From NCBI RefSeq assembly GCF_035634895.1, contig NZ_DASQCC010000064.1:1-64000 (forward strand): a stretch of 64,000 nucleotides of DNA, read 5' to 3'. Within the stretch, counting starts at the first letter, position 1, and the number at the start of each line of letters is the position of its first letter. Both the position numbers and the translations under genes were made by a program. Below are positions 16,936 to 25,182 of this stretch, in pieces. This DNA is from Actinophytocola sp035634895 (GTDB lineage Bacteria; Actinomycetota; Actinomycetes; Mycobacteriales; Pseudonocardiaceae). The notes beneath the pieces are model-generated. The model was not told the origin of the DNA. It saw only the letters and a list, made by a program, of their open reading frames with translations, and ran no database searches.

Positions 16936-17019
16936 AGCCGATCGGCAAGTAGAGGCCAAGCCGATCGGCAAGTATGTGACTAGCCGAACAGCAAGCAGTG
17001 AGCTTGCCGAACGGTAAAC
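16936..17019. promoter_or_regulatory. Four operator-like repeats between MMPL and TetR genes
   Basis: AGCCGATCGGCAAGTA is repeated exactly at 16936-16951 and 16959-16974. A diverged copy, AGCCGAACAGCAAGCA, is at 16982-16997, and an inverted relative, GCTTGCCGAACGGTAAAC, at 17002-17019. The core CCGATCGG is palindromic. Four sites in 84 bp indicate cooperative repression of both genes by the adjacent TetR protein. Confidence 0.65.
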
Positions 17020-17065
17020 TGAGGAGGTACCGTTGAACTCTCAGCGACTCATCGAGGAGGGCGCG

Positions 17066-17632
17066 ATGACGGCCGTGAGAGGTGAGACCCGCGCGCGGCT
17101 GCTGGACACCGCACTCGGGTTGTTCACCGTGCACGGCGTCGAGGGCACCTCGCTGCAGATGATCGCCGACGTGCTCGGGGTCACGAAGGCCGCGGTCTAC
17201 TACCACTTCAAGACGAAGGACGAGATCACCGAGGCGGTCGCGCAGCCCGCGCTGGACGAGCTGGTGGCGATCCTCGACCACGCGGCCACGATGAGCCGCC
17301 CCGGCCCGCGCACCGACTACGTGATCGACGAGTTCGTGGACCTGGTCGTGCGCAACAGGGTGCTCGTGGCCGTGCTGTGCAGCGACCCGGGGATCATCCG
17401 CGCGACCGACCGGATCCTGGTCGGCGAGGAGAGCATCCTGAGCCGTCTGCAGGCCATGCTGACCGGCCCGAGCGCGGACGAGGGTGCCCAGGTCGCGTGC
17501 CAGGTGGCGCTCGCAGGCGTCGCGATGGTCGGCGGCTCGCCGATCCTCGTGGACATGGACGACGAGACCCTCCGCCACCACCTCGTCGACGCCATGCGCC
17601 GCCAGGTGGGCCGCCCGCGCAAGCGGGACTAG
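17066..17632 (+). CDS. TetR family repressor of the MMPL transporter
   Basis: A 188-residue TetR regulator with HTH TSLQMIADVLGVTKAAVYYHFKTK. ATG 17066 has GAGGAGG 5 nt upstream. An in-frame TTG at 17033, also with GAGGAGGT upstream, would add 11 residues and cannot be excluded. The C-terminal domain ends RPRKRD, with the TAG stop lying inside the CTAG that flanks the 160-bp element. Confidence 0.9.
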   Translation: MTAVRGETRARLLDTALGLFTVHGVEGTSLQMIADVLGVTKAAVYYHFKTKDEITEAVAQPALDELVAILDHAATMSRPGPRTDYVIDEFVDLVVRNRVLVAVLCSDPGIIRATDRILVGEESILSRLQAMLTGPSADEGAQVACQVALAGVAMVGGSPILVDMDDETLRHHLVDAMRRQVGRPRKRD

Positions 17633-17796
17633 TGTCCCGCGCCGGGAATGCGGTGATTGAGTCGGTGGATCCGGGTTTCTGCTGGCAAGGCGCCGGTTCG
17701 TCCTCGTACTGGGTGGTACTTGGGCGGACCGGCAACGCCGCCAGCGGGAAGCTGGGCCGCTGAATTAGTTGCCTGATTTCCGGCGCGGGACACTAG
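17629..17796 (-). mobile_element. 160-bp MITE-like element, copy 2, inserted at a shared stop codon
   Basis: Element 17633-17792, bounded by TGTCCCGCGCCGG inverted repeats and by CTAG on both sides (17629-17632, 17793-17796). Its reverse complement matches copy 1 at all but about seven of 160 positions. The left CTAG holds the stop of the TetR gene and the right CTAG the stop of the convergent DUF3618 gene. Removing the element plus one CTAG would leave a single CTAG serving both genes, so the CTAG pair is a true target duplication. Confidence 0.88.
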
Positions 17797-18101
17797 CTGC
17801 GCTTCGACACGCGGCGGAACACCAGCACCAGCGCGACCACGGCCAGCAGCGGGATCAACGGCCGGTGCACCGCCGTCGCCGCCGCCGGGCGGACCCGTTC
17901 CGGCAGTCGCTGCGTCAGCTCGTCCGCACGGTGGCGCAGGGCCTCGACCTTGTCGTGGGCGCGGGCCTTGATGTCCACCTTGTCACCGAGCGCGGCCACG
18001 GTCCGCGCCAGCTCCTGGCGGGTGAGCTCCGCGTCCATCCGCAGGTCCTCGTCGGTGGGAGGCTGGCCGGGCATCGTCAGCCGCTCCTGTTCGTCGGTCA
18101 C
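17793..18101 (-). CDS. DUF3618 family membrane-anchored protein
   Basis: A 102-residue protein. The N-terminal soluble part has the DUF3618 pattern MDAELTRQELARTVAALGDKVD, then an amphipathic segment and one C-terminal membrane helix ending FRRVSKRS. The GTG start overlaps the holin-like gene stop (GTGA) and has GGAGG 7 nt upstream. These proteins accompany phage-holin-like and DUF4235 proteins in actinobacterial stress clusters. Biochemical role unknown. Confidence 0.82.
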   Translation of the reverse strand: MTDEQERLTMPGQPPTDEDLRMDAELTRQELARTVAALGDKVDIKARAHDKVEALRHRADELTQRLPERVRPAAATAVHRPLIPLLAVVALVLVFRRVSKRS

Positions 18102-18508
18102 CGGTGGGCCTCCTTCGCCGCCTGGATGTCGTGCTTGACCGCCTGGATGTCTTCCTTCGCGCTCTCCAGCGCGGGCGAGGGCACCGGAGCGCTCTGCCGC
18201 AGCTGCTTGCGGGCGAGCAGGATCGCCACGCCGGCCACGGCGAACAGCGCCCCGGCGACGATCAGCGCCGCACCCCACGCCGGCAGGACCAGCGCCAGCA
18301 GCAACACCGCGGCGGCGACCAGGACCGCGCCGCCGTAGAAGGCGAACAGCCCACCCGCACCCGCGATGCCGATGCCCAGGCCGGCGTGCTTCGCCTTGCC
18401 CTTCAGCTCCCGGACGGCGAGGGTGGCCTCGGTCCGCGCCAGGTGCTTCAACTGCTCGGTCAGCTCGCGAACCAGCTCGGCCGTCGATTTCTCCGTCGTC
18501 GCGGTCAT
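18098..18508 (-). CDS. Phage holin-like (Phage_holin_3_6/DUF1469) membrane protein
   Basis: A 136-residue protein: an N-terminal amphipathic helix (STAELVRELTEQLKHLARTE), two central membrane helices and a C-terminal amphipathic tail with ESAKEDIQAVKHDIQAAKE. Despite the name, such chromosomal proteins are not lysis holins. They are general envelope-stress proteins. ATG 18508 has GGAGGTGGGAG upstream. A GTTT-N15-GGGTAG promoter lies 26 nt before the start. Confidence 0.82.
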   Translation of the reverse strand: MTATTEKSTAELVRELTEQLKHLARTEATLAVRELKGKAKHAGLGIGIAGAGGLFAFYGGAVLVAAAVLLLALVLPAWGAALIVAGALFAVAGVAILLARKQLRQSAPVPSPALESAKEDIQAVKHDIQAAKEAHR

Positions 18509-18533
18509 GAACTCCCACCTCCTGCCCGGGTGG

Positions 18534-18558
18534 CTACCCGCGCGTGTGACCTGCAAAC
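18534..18558 (-). promoter_or_regulatory. Stress-sigma-type promoter GTTT-N15-GGGTAG
   Basis: On the minus strand GTTT (18555-18558) and GGGTAG (18534-18539) are separated by 15 nt, identical in form to the two promoters near 7.4 kb. It drives the holin-like/DUF3618 pair. Confidence 0.62.
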
Positions 18559-18770
18559 ACAGGGGGTACCCGGGCCCCGTGCGAGCACTGATACCGAACG
18601 GAACAGGGGACCCGGTCCCGGCCCCGACCACGGCGACACCGATCATGGACGCGAGTGGTCGGCGAAGCGAGTGGTCGGCGAAGACCGTGGTGACGATGGC
18701 GGCGAACCTGCACGCGGTCGCGACGGCGCTCACCCGGCAGCCGATTCCGGCCTGACAGAGGAGAAAGCGA

Positions 18771-19040
18771 GTGAACGTCAACAAGATCATCTACAAACCG
18801 GTCGGCATGCTGGTCGGGGTGCTCGGCGGGCTGGCCGCCAACATCGTGTTCAACAAGGTGTGGGCCAAGGTCGCCGGCGGCGACGAGGCCCCGGACGCCA
18901 CCGACAAGAAGGCGACCTGGGGACAGGTGCTGCTCGCGGCGACCATCCAGGGAGCGATCTTCGGCGTGGTGAAGGCCGCGATCGACCGCGGCGGCGCGGA
19001 GGGCTACCGCAAGGTCACCGGCGAATGGCCGGACGACTGA
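18771..19040 (+). CDS. DUF4235 family membrane protein
   Basis: An 89-residue, two-helix protein with the DUF4235 pattern KIIYKPVGMLVGVLGG... FNKVWAKV ... WGQVLLAATIQGAIFGVVKAAIDRGGAEG. GTG 18771 follows GAGGAGAAAG. It is divergent from the holin-like/DUF3618 pair, its usual companions. The family is expected at the membrane. Function unknown. Confidence 0.85.
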   Translation: MNVNKIIYKPVGMLVGVLGGLAANIVFNKVWAKVAGGDEAPDATDKKATWGQVLLAATIQGAIFGVVKAAIDRGGAEGYRKVTGEWPDD

Positions 19041-19358
19041 GACTCTCGGCGGAGCGACCCGTTACGGCGGGACGCACGGGCAGCGGAGCGGACGGCCGGC
19101 GGCACCTCGACACCGCCGGCCGCGCCCGCTCCGAGGAAAGCCAGGAGGCGTGGACCTGACCGCGGTGCGCATCGCCGGGCCGGAGCCGCACAGCGTCGAC
19201 TGGCCGTTGCCGGTGACCGCCGGCGCCGCGCTCGACCCCTGGCACCGCCCGGGTTCGGCGGGGCGTGGTTCCCGACCTTTCCGCCGAAGTCTCGGGCGGC
19301 GCCGCGGGACGCGGCCCCTCTGTCCTATGTGTACATACGGCCGCGTGGGCTGATCGGG
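19041..19358. other. 318-bp gap between DUF4235 and alcohol dehydrogenase genes
   Basis: It contains a strong hairpin at 19084-19133. It also holds a 67-codon open frame from GTG 19150 whose AGGAGG is only 1-2 nt from the start, making translation doubtful. The first 30 codons look weakly coding-like, but the rest is arginine-rich noise. No gene is called. Confidence 0.5.
19084..19133 (+). terminator. Long GC hairpin after DUF4235 gene
   Basis: GGCCGGCGG (19094-19102) pairs perfectly with CCGCCGGCC (19113-19121) around a 10-nt loop. The stem is extended outward by CGGAGCG (19084) with CGCTCCG (19127-19133). Positioned 44 nt after the DUF4235 stop, it is a probable factor-independent terminator without a U-tract. 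Confidence 0.65.
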
Positions 19359-20540
19359 TCACGGCTTGAGCAGGATCTTGATCGCGCCGTCCTGCTTCTT
19401 CTGGAAGATCTCGTAGGCATGCGGGGCGTCGGCCAACGGAAGCTGGTGGGTCGCGAGGTCCTCGGTGCCCAGCGGGTCGTCGTCGCCGGCGAGCAGGGGC
19501 AGGATGTCGTCGGTCCACCGGTGGACGTTCGCCTGGCCCATGCGCAGCTGGATCTGCTTGTCGAACATGTCCATCATCGGCATCGGGTCGAGCATGCCTC
19601 CGTAGACGCCGGACAGCGACACCGTGCCGCCGCGCCGGACCGTCTCGATCGCCGCGAGGATCGCGGCCATCCGGTCGACGCCGGCCTTCTCCGTCACCTT
19701 CGCCGCGATCGGCTTGGGCAGCAACGACGTCAGGTCCTGCGCGATCTTGCCGACCCACGAGCCGTGTGCCTCCATGCCCACCGCGTCGATCACCGAGTCC
19801 GGGCCGCGGCCCGCCGTGCGGGCCCGGATGGCCTCCACCGTGCCGGGCTTGTCGAGATCGACCGTGGCCACGCCGTACTTCCTCGCCAGGGCAAGACGTT
19901 CCGGCACCCGGTCGACGCCGATCACCAGCCCGGCGCCGAGGTGCCTGGCGATCCGGCAGCTCATCTGCCCGATCGGGCCCAACCCGAACACCGCGACGCT
20001 GCCACCCTCGGGAACCGAGGCGTACCGCACGGCCTGCCACGCCGTCGGCAGCACGTCGGACAGGTACACGAACCGCTCGTCCGGTGGTCCCTCCGGCACC
20101 AGGATCGGGCCGTACTGGGCCTGCGGCACCCGCAGGTACTCCGCCTGCCCACCCGGCACCTGGCCGTACAGCTTGGTGTAGCCGAACAGCGCCGCGCCCT
20201 TGCCGGCATCCCGCACCTGCGTGGTCTCGCACTGCGACTGCAGGCCCTGCCGGCACATGAAGCAGTGCCCGCACGAGATGTTGAACGGCACCACCACGCG
20301 GTCGCCCGGCTTGAGGTTGGCGACCTCGGTGCCGACCTCCTCGACCACGCCCATCGGCTCGTGGCCGAGCACGTCGCCGGGGTCGATGAACGACCCGAGC
20401 ACCTCGTACAGGTGCAGGTCCGACCCGCAGATCCCGGACGAGGTCACCCGGATGATCGCGTCGGTCGGCTCACGGATCTCCGGGTCCGGCACGGTCTCGA
20501 CGCGCACATCCCGTTTTCCTTGCCAGGTAACGGCTCTCAC
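19359..20540 (-). CDS. Zinc-dependent alcohol/formaldehyde dehydrogenase-like
   Basis: A 393-residue medium-chain dehydrogenase. Catalytic zinc ligands are C38, H60 and E61 (SGICGSDLH, GHEPMG). The structural-zinc lobe has CGHCFMCRQGLQSQC, and the Rossmann motif is GLGPIGQMS. It is longer than classical ADH and resembles the glutathione-independent formaldehyde dehydrogenase-type subgroup (insert around 250-290), but the substrate cannot be fixed. GTG 20540 follows GAGGAGG. It is preceded by 288 bp holding no gene. Confidence 0.88.
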   Translation of the reverse strand: MRAVTWQGKRDVRVETVPDPEIREPTDAIIRVTSSGICGSDLHLYEVLGSFIDPGDVLGHEPMGVVEEVGTEVANLKPGDRVVVPFNISCGHCFMCRQGLQSQCETTQVRDAGKGAALFGYTKLYGQVPGGQAEYLRVPQAQYGPILVPEGPPDERFVYLSDVLPTAWQAVRYASVPEGGSVAVFGLGPIGQMSCRIARHLGAGLVIGVDRVPERLALARKYGVATVDLDKPGTVEAIRARTAGRGPDSVIDAVGMEAHGSWVGKIAQDLTSLLPKPIAAKVTEKAGVDRMAAILAAIETVRRGGTVSLSGVYGGMLDPMPMMDMFDKQIQLRMGQANVHRWTDDILPLLAGDDDPLGTEDLATHQLPLADAPHAYEIFQKKQDGAIKILLKP

Positions 20541-20828
20541 AGCTCCTCCTCGGCCCGCACGGGTCTCGGCGCCGAGGCGGCCAGGACCTCGCCGGTTGGT
20601 TCGACGACGGTCGGCTCGCGCGAGGAGAAGGTATGGCGGGGTCAGCTCGACCGGCCCTCGGTCGCGACGTTCGTTCACGTTGCCGAGCCCATGCCGGTCA
20701 CCACCGGTGAGCAGGACCCGCCTGTGCCGCGACAGCCATGTGCTCCTCCCACGAGTGGATCTCGTCGGACTACCCGAACGCTCCGGCCTCAATCGCTCAC
20801 CAAGAGTGATAACCCGGATGGGTGGAGG

Positions 20829-21770
20829 TCATTCGACGAGCCAGCCGTTGCGTGCCGCGAGCACGCCGGCGTGGAAGCGGGTCCGCGCGCCGAGCTGGTC
20901 GAGCAGCTCGGCCACCCGCCGGGTCACCGTGCGTGGGCTGATCCCCAGCTGCCGCGCGATGGTCTCGTCCTTCGCGCCCGCCGCCAGCAGTGTCAGCAGC
21001 CCCACGTCCGGCTGCGCGGCGACCGGGCCGGGCACCACCGGCGACGACTGCTCCCACAGCAGCTCGAACAGCACGACCAACGCGTCCAGCAACGCGCACT
21101 TCCGTACCACCAAAGCGTTTTCCACCATGTCGTCGAGCATCAGCGGCAGCAGCGCGACCGAGCGGTCCGCGATCGCGAGCTTCATCGGCAGCTTCGGGTG
21201 CAGCCGCGACTGCTCGCCCTTCTCGATCGCCCGCTGCACCGCCTCCAGCGCGCCGGGCGGTTCCAGCGACTCCGGCGCGTACAAGCCGCGCACCACCACG
21301 TCGTCGGACAGCCGCGTCGTGACCTCCTCCTCGGCCGGCTCGACCGGCGCGGCGTACGGTGGCCGGTCGATCACGAGCAGTTCCCTTTCGCAGCCTCGAA
21401 CCAGCGCCCGGTACCGGTGGCCGACCGCCCGCCGGCCGACGAGGATCTCCAGCAGCTCGTCGGGCTGCCGCGGCCCGCTCATCTCTGCCGCGAGCGCGCG
21501 GGCGTTGACCTGCACCGTGGTCAGCTCGCTCTGGCGGCGGGCGACCAGCAGGTCGATGGCCGTGTCGGGACGGGCCGCGAGCAGCCGGACGGGCCGCCCC
21601 GGCGCCCGCGTGACCAGGCCCGACTCCTCGAGTTCCGCCACCGCACGCCGGGTCGCCGTCGTCGACCGTGCGAGTGCACGTGCAAGTTCCGTTGCGGTAC
21701 GGCCGGGATCGGCGAGCAGTGCGCGGTAGACGGACTCGGCGAACTGGCTGATTCCCAGTGCCTCAAGCAT
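20829..21770 (-). CDS. TrmB-like/LuxR-type HTH transcriptional regulator
   Basis: A 313-residue regulator with two DNA-binding regions: an N-terminal TrmB-like winged helix (ALGISQFAESVYRALLADPGRTATELARAL) and a C-terminal LuxR-like HTH (KDETIARQLGISPRTVTRRVAELLDQLGARTR). A PLD-like sensing domain lies between them. ATG 21770 fits the family N-terminus and has CAGGA upstream. ATG 21797 is also in frame. It is divergent from the secreted subtilase, a pairing common in actinomycetes, and probably regulates it. Confidence 0.85.
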   Translation of the reverse strand: MLEALGISQFAESVYRALLADPGRTATELARALARSTTATRRAVAELEESGLVTRAPGRPVRLLAARPDTAIDLLVARRQSELTTVQVNARALAAEMSGPRQPDELLEILVGRRAVGHRYRALVRGCERELLVIDRPPYAAPVEPAEEEVTTRLSDDVVVRGLYAPESLEPPGALEAVQRAIEKGEQSRLHPKLPMKLAIADRSVALLPLMLDDMVENALVVRKCALLDALVVLFELLWEQSSPVVPGPVAAQPDVGLLTLLAAGAKDETIARQLGISPRTVTRRVAELLDQLGARTRFHAGVLAARNGWLVE

Positions 21771-21857
21771 CGCGTCATCCTGGCCAGTTCTCGCCATGGC
21801 GGCAACACGCCACGCCTGATCGTTCCTTCGCCCATTCGGATGCCGTAGGACTGGGCC

Positions 21858-24800
21858 ATGCATCTGCCGCGAGTTCCCGCACGTCTCGCGGCGCTGCTGA
21901 CCTGTCTCGTCGCTGGCGTCGGCGTGTCGACGGCAGCGGCAGCGGCCGCACCCACGGCGGCCGCCACGGTGGCCGGCCCGGCCTCGGCTCCCGCCGGGTC
22001 GGCCGCCGCGGTAACGCTGATCACCGGCGACACGGCGAACCTGACACGCGACGCCGCGGGCCAACCCAGGGTGAGCGTGACGCCCGCGGGGGATCGCCCG
22101 ACGTCGTTCACGACCCTGCGCGACGGCGACGACCTGTACGTCGTGCCGTCGTCGGTCGAGCACCTGGTGCCGGACACGCTCGATCTCGAGCTGTTCAACG
22201 TCACCGGCCTGCTCGCCCAGGGGTACGGGGACGCGCGGACGGACTCGCTGCCGGTGATCGTCCGCGGCGGGACCGCCGGCCTACGTGCCGCGGACTCGGT
22301 TTCCCTGCCCAGCATCGGGGCGACCGCCACGCGGTTGCCGAAGCGGGGCGGGTTCGCCACCACACGGGTGGCTGGTGGCACGAAGGTGTGGTTGGACCGG
22401 CGCGTGACCGCCGCCGACCTGGACGCGAACCTCACGCAGATCGGCGCGCCGCAGGCATGGGACGCGGGTCTGTCGGGCGCCGGGGTGGACGTCGCGGTGC
22501 TGGACACCGGCATCGACGGCGACCACCCGGACCTGCGCGGGAAAGTCGTGGCACAGGCCAACTTCACCGACGACCCGACCGCCGGGGACGGCCACGGACA
22601 CGGCACCCACGTGGCTTCGGTCATCGGCGGCACCGGGGCGGCGGCGGGCGGCGCACGCAAGGGGGTCGCGTACGGCGCCCGCCTGCTGTCCGGCAAGGTG
22701 CTGGACTCCACGGGAGGCGGCCAGCTGTCGTGGCTCATCCGCGGCATGGAGTGGGCCGCCGCCGAGGGCGCGGACATCGTGAACATCAGCCTGGGCGCCG
22801 ACGCGGGCAACGGCGACGACCCGACCGCGCAGGCACTCGACAAGCTGACCGCCGAGACCGGCACCCTGTTCGTGGTCGCGGCCGGCAACACCGGTCCCGG
22901 CTTCGGATCCGTTGCCACGCCGGGCATCGCGGCGAGCGCGCTGACCGTCGGCGCGGGCGACGCCGCCGGCCTGCGGCCGTTCTTCTCCGGCCAGGGGCCG
23001 GCGCGGGGCACCTACCGGGCCAAGCCGGACATCACCGCGCCGGGCGTGTCGGTCACCGGCGCGCTGCACGGGACCGACGGCTACACGCGGATGACCGGCA
23101 CGTCCCAGGCGACGCCGCACGTCGCAGGCGCGGCCGCGCTGCTGAAGCAGCGCCACCCCGACTGGGACTGGCGCCGGCTCAAGAACGCGCTGATGACGAC
23201 CGCGGACGCGAAGCTCCCGACGCCGAGCCCGTACGTGGAGGGCGCGGGGCAGCTGGACCTTCCCGGGGCGCTGACCGACACGCTCCAACTCGACCGCGGC
23301 AACGTGGACTTCGGCTACCTCAGGTACGGCCAGAACACGGGGCCGCGGTCGGTCACGTTGACGCTGGACAACGACGGCACGGCGCCCGAGACGGTGTCGC
23401 TGACCGACGAGGAGCGCGACATCGACGGCGGGCTCGCGCCCGGTGGGATGGTGACCGTGACGCCCGCGTCCGTGACGGTGCCGCCGGGCGGCAGCTCGTC
23501 GGTGACCGTCACCCTGACCCCGTCGGTACTCGGCGTGTTCGGCGGCGCGGTGACCCTTACCCGGCCGGGAAAGCAGCCGACGCGGCTGCCGCTGGGCCTG
23601 TACGAGGAGGCGCCGCGGCGGGACGTCTCGGTGACCGTGCTGAACCGGCGCGGCGAGCCCGACGCGTACGGGACAGTGTGGCTCGCGAACATGGCGGCGA
23701 TGTACCCGACGACCGGCGGCGGCTTCGAGATCCTGCAGTTGGACGAGAACGGGCGGGGGACCGCGCGGCTTGCGCCCGGCCCGATCAGCGCGGTGGCGCG
23801 GGTCGTGACGCCCGCGTCCGGCGACACACCGGAGACGGTTTCCCTCGCGGGCACACCGGAGCTGACGGTGGACCGCGATGTCTCCTACACGATCGACGCG
23901 CGGAAGGCGAAGCCGCTCGGACCGGTTCGCGTCGACGGCGCCCGCACCACGGTGTCCACCGCGTCCGTCCACTATGGACGCGAGGACGCGCTCGGTGACG
24001 GCGGCATCAGCGACGGGATCTACGCGACCGGCGACCAGCTGGCGAGTGTCTTCGTCCAGCCGACCGGCCCGGTGCGCACCGGCCGGGCGACGTTCCAGAC
24101 CCGTTGGGAGCTCGACAGCGGCGACGACACCTACGCGGTCGTGCTCGGCGCGCCGACGGTGCCGGACCCGCCGGCGTACCGGGTGCGGCGGTCGAGCCTC
24201 GCCCGCCTGGACGCCGAGTACCGGACGCTGGGGCGTACGGACTCGTACCTGACGTACCGGACGGCGTTCACGGACCTGGTGTACGCCACGGGGGTGTTCG
24301 TGCATCCGTTGGCGGCGCCGGTGAAGCGGACGGAGTGGGTGACCGCCGACGTGCGGTGGCGGCAGTGCGTTGCCGGCCCTCAGGAGGGAGTAGCCGTGCT
24401 GTGCCAGCCGACCACGACGTACCGGGCGGGGGAGCGGAGACCGGCGGTGTGGTTCCGCGGTCCGGTCCCGGCCGTGACGTCCGCGACGCACAACCGGACG
24501 CGGATCGAGCTGCCGGTGGACCTGAGCGACGGCACGCACGAGGGCTCGGTCCGTGTCGTCGCCGCGGCGGGCGACGACGTCTATCGCCTGTACCGCAACG
24601 GCGTCGAGCAGCCGAGGTTCGGGGACAGCTGGTACTTCGACACCCCGCCGGAGCCCGCGACGTTCCGCCTGGAGCACACCTCGCGACCGGACAGGTCGCT
24701 GCTGGCGATCGGCGCCAGCACGTCGACGGTGTGGACGTTCCCGTCGCAGGCGCCGACGGACCCGGACCAGTTCGCCACGGTGCCCAGGCTGTTGTCGATC

Positions 24801-25112
24801 GACTACCAGCCGGGCGCCGACGGGATGGGACGGTTGCCGTCCCGGCGCATCTTCGACCTGGGCGTGCGCGTGACGTCCTGGGGCGACGGTCTCCGGCTGG
24901 AGCCGGGGACGCTGCGGTTCTGGGCGTCGGTGGACCATGGGCGGCGCTGGCACGCGGGCCTGGTGGTGCCGAACCGGGACGGGACGTACCGAGTGGTGGT
25001 GCCCGGGGTGCTGACGCGGTCGGGACAGCCGGTGTCGGTGCGGGCGGAGGCCACGGCCGCGGCGGGCCGCGCGGTCGCGCAGACCGTGATCGACGCCTAT
25101 CCCGTGCGGTGA
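21858..25112 (+). CDS. Large secreted subtilisin-like serine protease (S8)
   Basis: A 1084-residue exported protease. The signal peptide is residues 1-30 (Leu/Ala core), followed by a propeptide region to about 200 and an S8 domain at about 205-450. The triad is Asp216 (AVLDTGIDGDHPDL), His248 (GHGTHVASV) and Ser416 (GTSQATPHVAG), with oxyanion Asn344. The rest (about 620 residues) is beta-rich, with an Ig-like/fibronectin-like segment (residues 480-560) and no transmembrane anchor. It is probably a nutritional or developmental extracellular protease. Divergent from the TrmB-like regulator. Confidence 0.93.
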   Translation: MHLPRVPARLAALLTCLVAGVGVSTAAAAAAPTAAATVAGPASAPAGSAAAVTLITGDTANLTRDAAGQPRVSVTPAGDRPTSFTTLRDGDDLYVVPSSVEHLVPDTLDLELFNVTGLLAQGYGDARTDSLPVIVRGGTAGLRAADSVSLPSIGATATRLPKRGGFATTRVAGGTKVWLDRRVTAADLDANLTQIGAPQAWDAGLSGAGVDVAVLDTGIDGDHPDLRGKVVAQANFTDDPTAGDGHGHGTHVASVIGGTGAAAGGARKGVAYGARLLSGKVLDSTGGGQLSWLIRGMEWAAAEGADIVNISLGADAGNGDDPTAQALDKLTAETGTLFVVAAGNTGPGFGSVATPGIAASALTVGAGDAAGLRPFFSGQGPARGTYRAKPDITAPGVSVTGALHGTDGYTRMTGTSQATPHVAGAAALLKQRHPDWDWRRLKNALMTTADAKLPTPSPYVEGAGQLDLPGALTDTLQLDRGNVDFGYLRYGQNTGPRSVTLTLDNDGTAPETVSLTDEERDIDGGLAPGGMVTVTPASVTVPPGGSSSVTVTLTPSVLGVFGGAVTLTRPGKQPTRLPLGLYEEAPRRDVSVTVLNRRGEPDAYGTVWLANMAAMYPTTGGGFEILQLDENGRGTARLAPGPISAVARVVTPASGDTPETVSLAGTPELTVDRDVSYTIDARKAKPLGPVRVDGARTTVSTASVHYGREDALGDGGISDGIYATGDQLASVFVQPTGPVRTGRATFQTRWELDSGDDTYAVVLGAPTVPDPPAYRVRRSSLARLDAEYRTLGRTDSYLTYRTAFTDLVYATGVFVHPLAAPVKRTEWVTADVRWRQCVAGPQEGVAVLCQPTTTYRAGERRPAVWFRGPVPAVTSATHNRTRIELPVDLSDGTHEGSVRVVAAAGDDVYRLYRNGVEQPRFGDSWYFDTPPEPATFRLEHTSRPDRSLLAIGASTSTVWTFPSQAPTDPDQFATVPRLLSIDYQPGADGMGRLPSRRIFDLGVRVTSWGDGLRLEPGTLRFWASVDHGRRWHAGLVVPNRDGTYRVVVPGVLTRSGQPVSVRAEATAAAGRAVAQTVIDAYPVR

Positions 25113-25182
25113 CCACATCGTGATGGGCTCCTGAGTAGTCGTACGCATCCGCCGGCCGAGGCAGGTTGGTGTACTGGCGGAT

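Noticed and set aside
18098..18508. Holin-like protein as evidence of a prophage
   Set aside because: It sits with DUF3618 and DUF4235 in the usual actinobacterial stress cluster. No lysin, capsid or integrase gene is present.
19150..19353. 67-codon frame in the gap after the DUF4235 gene
   Set aside because: The ribosome-binding sequence is only 1-2 nt from the start and the second half is Arg-rich and unlike a protein. Kept only as a gap description.
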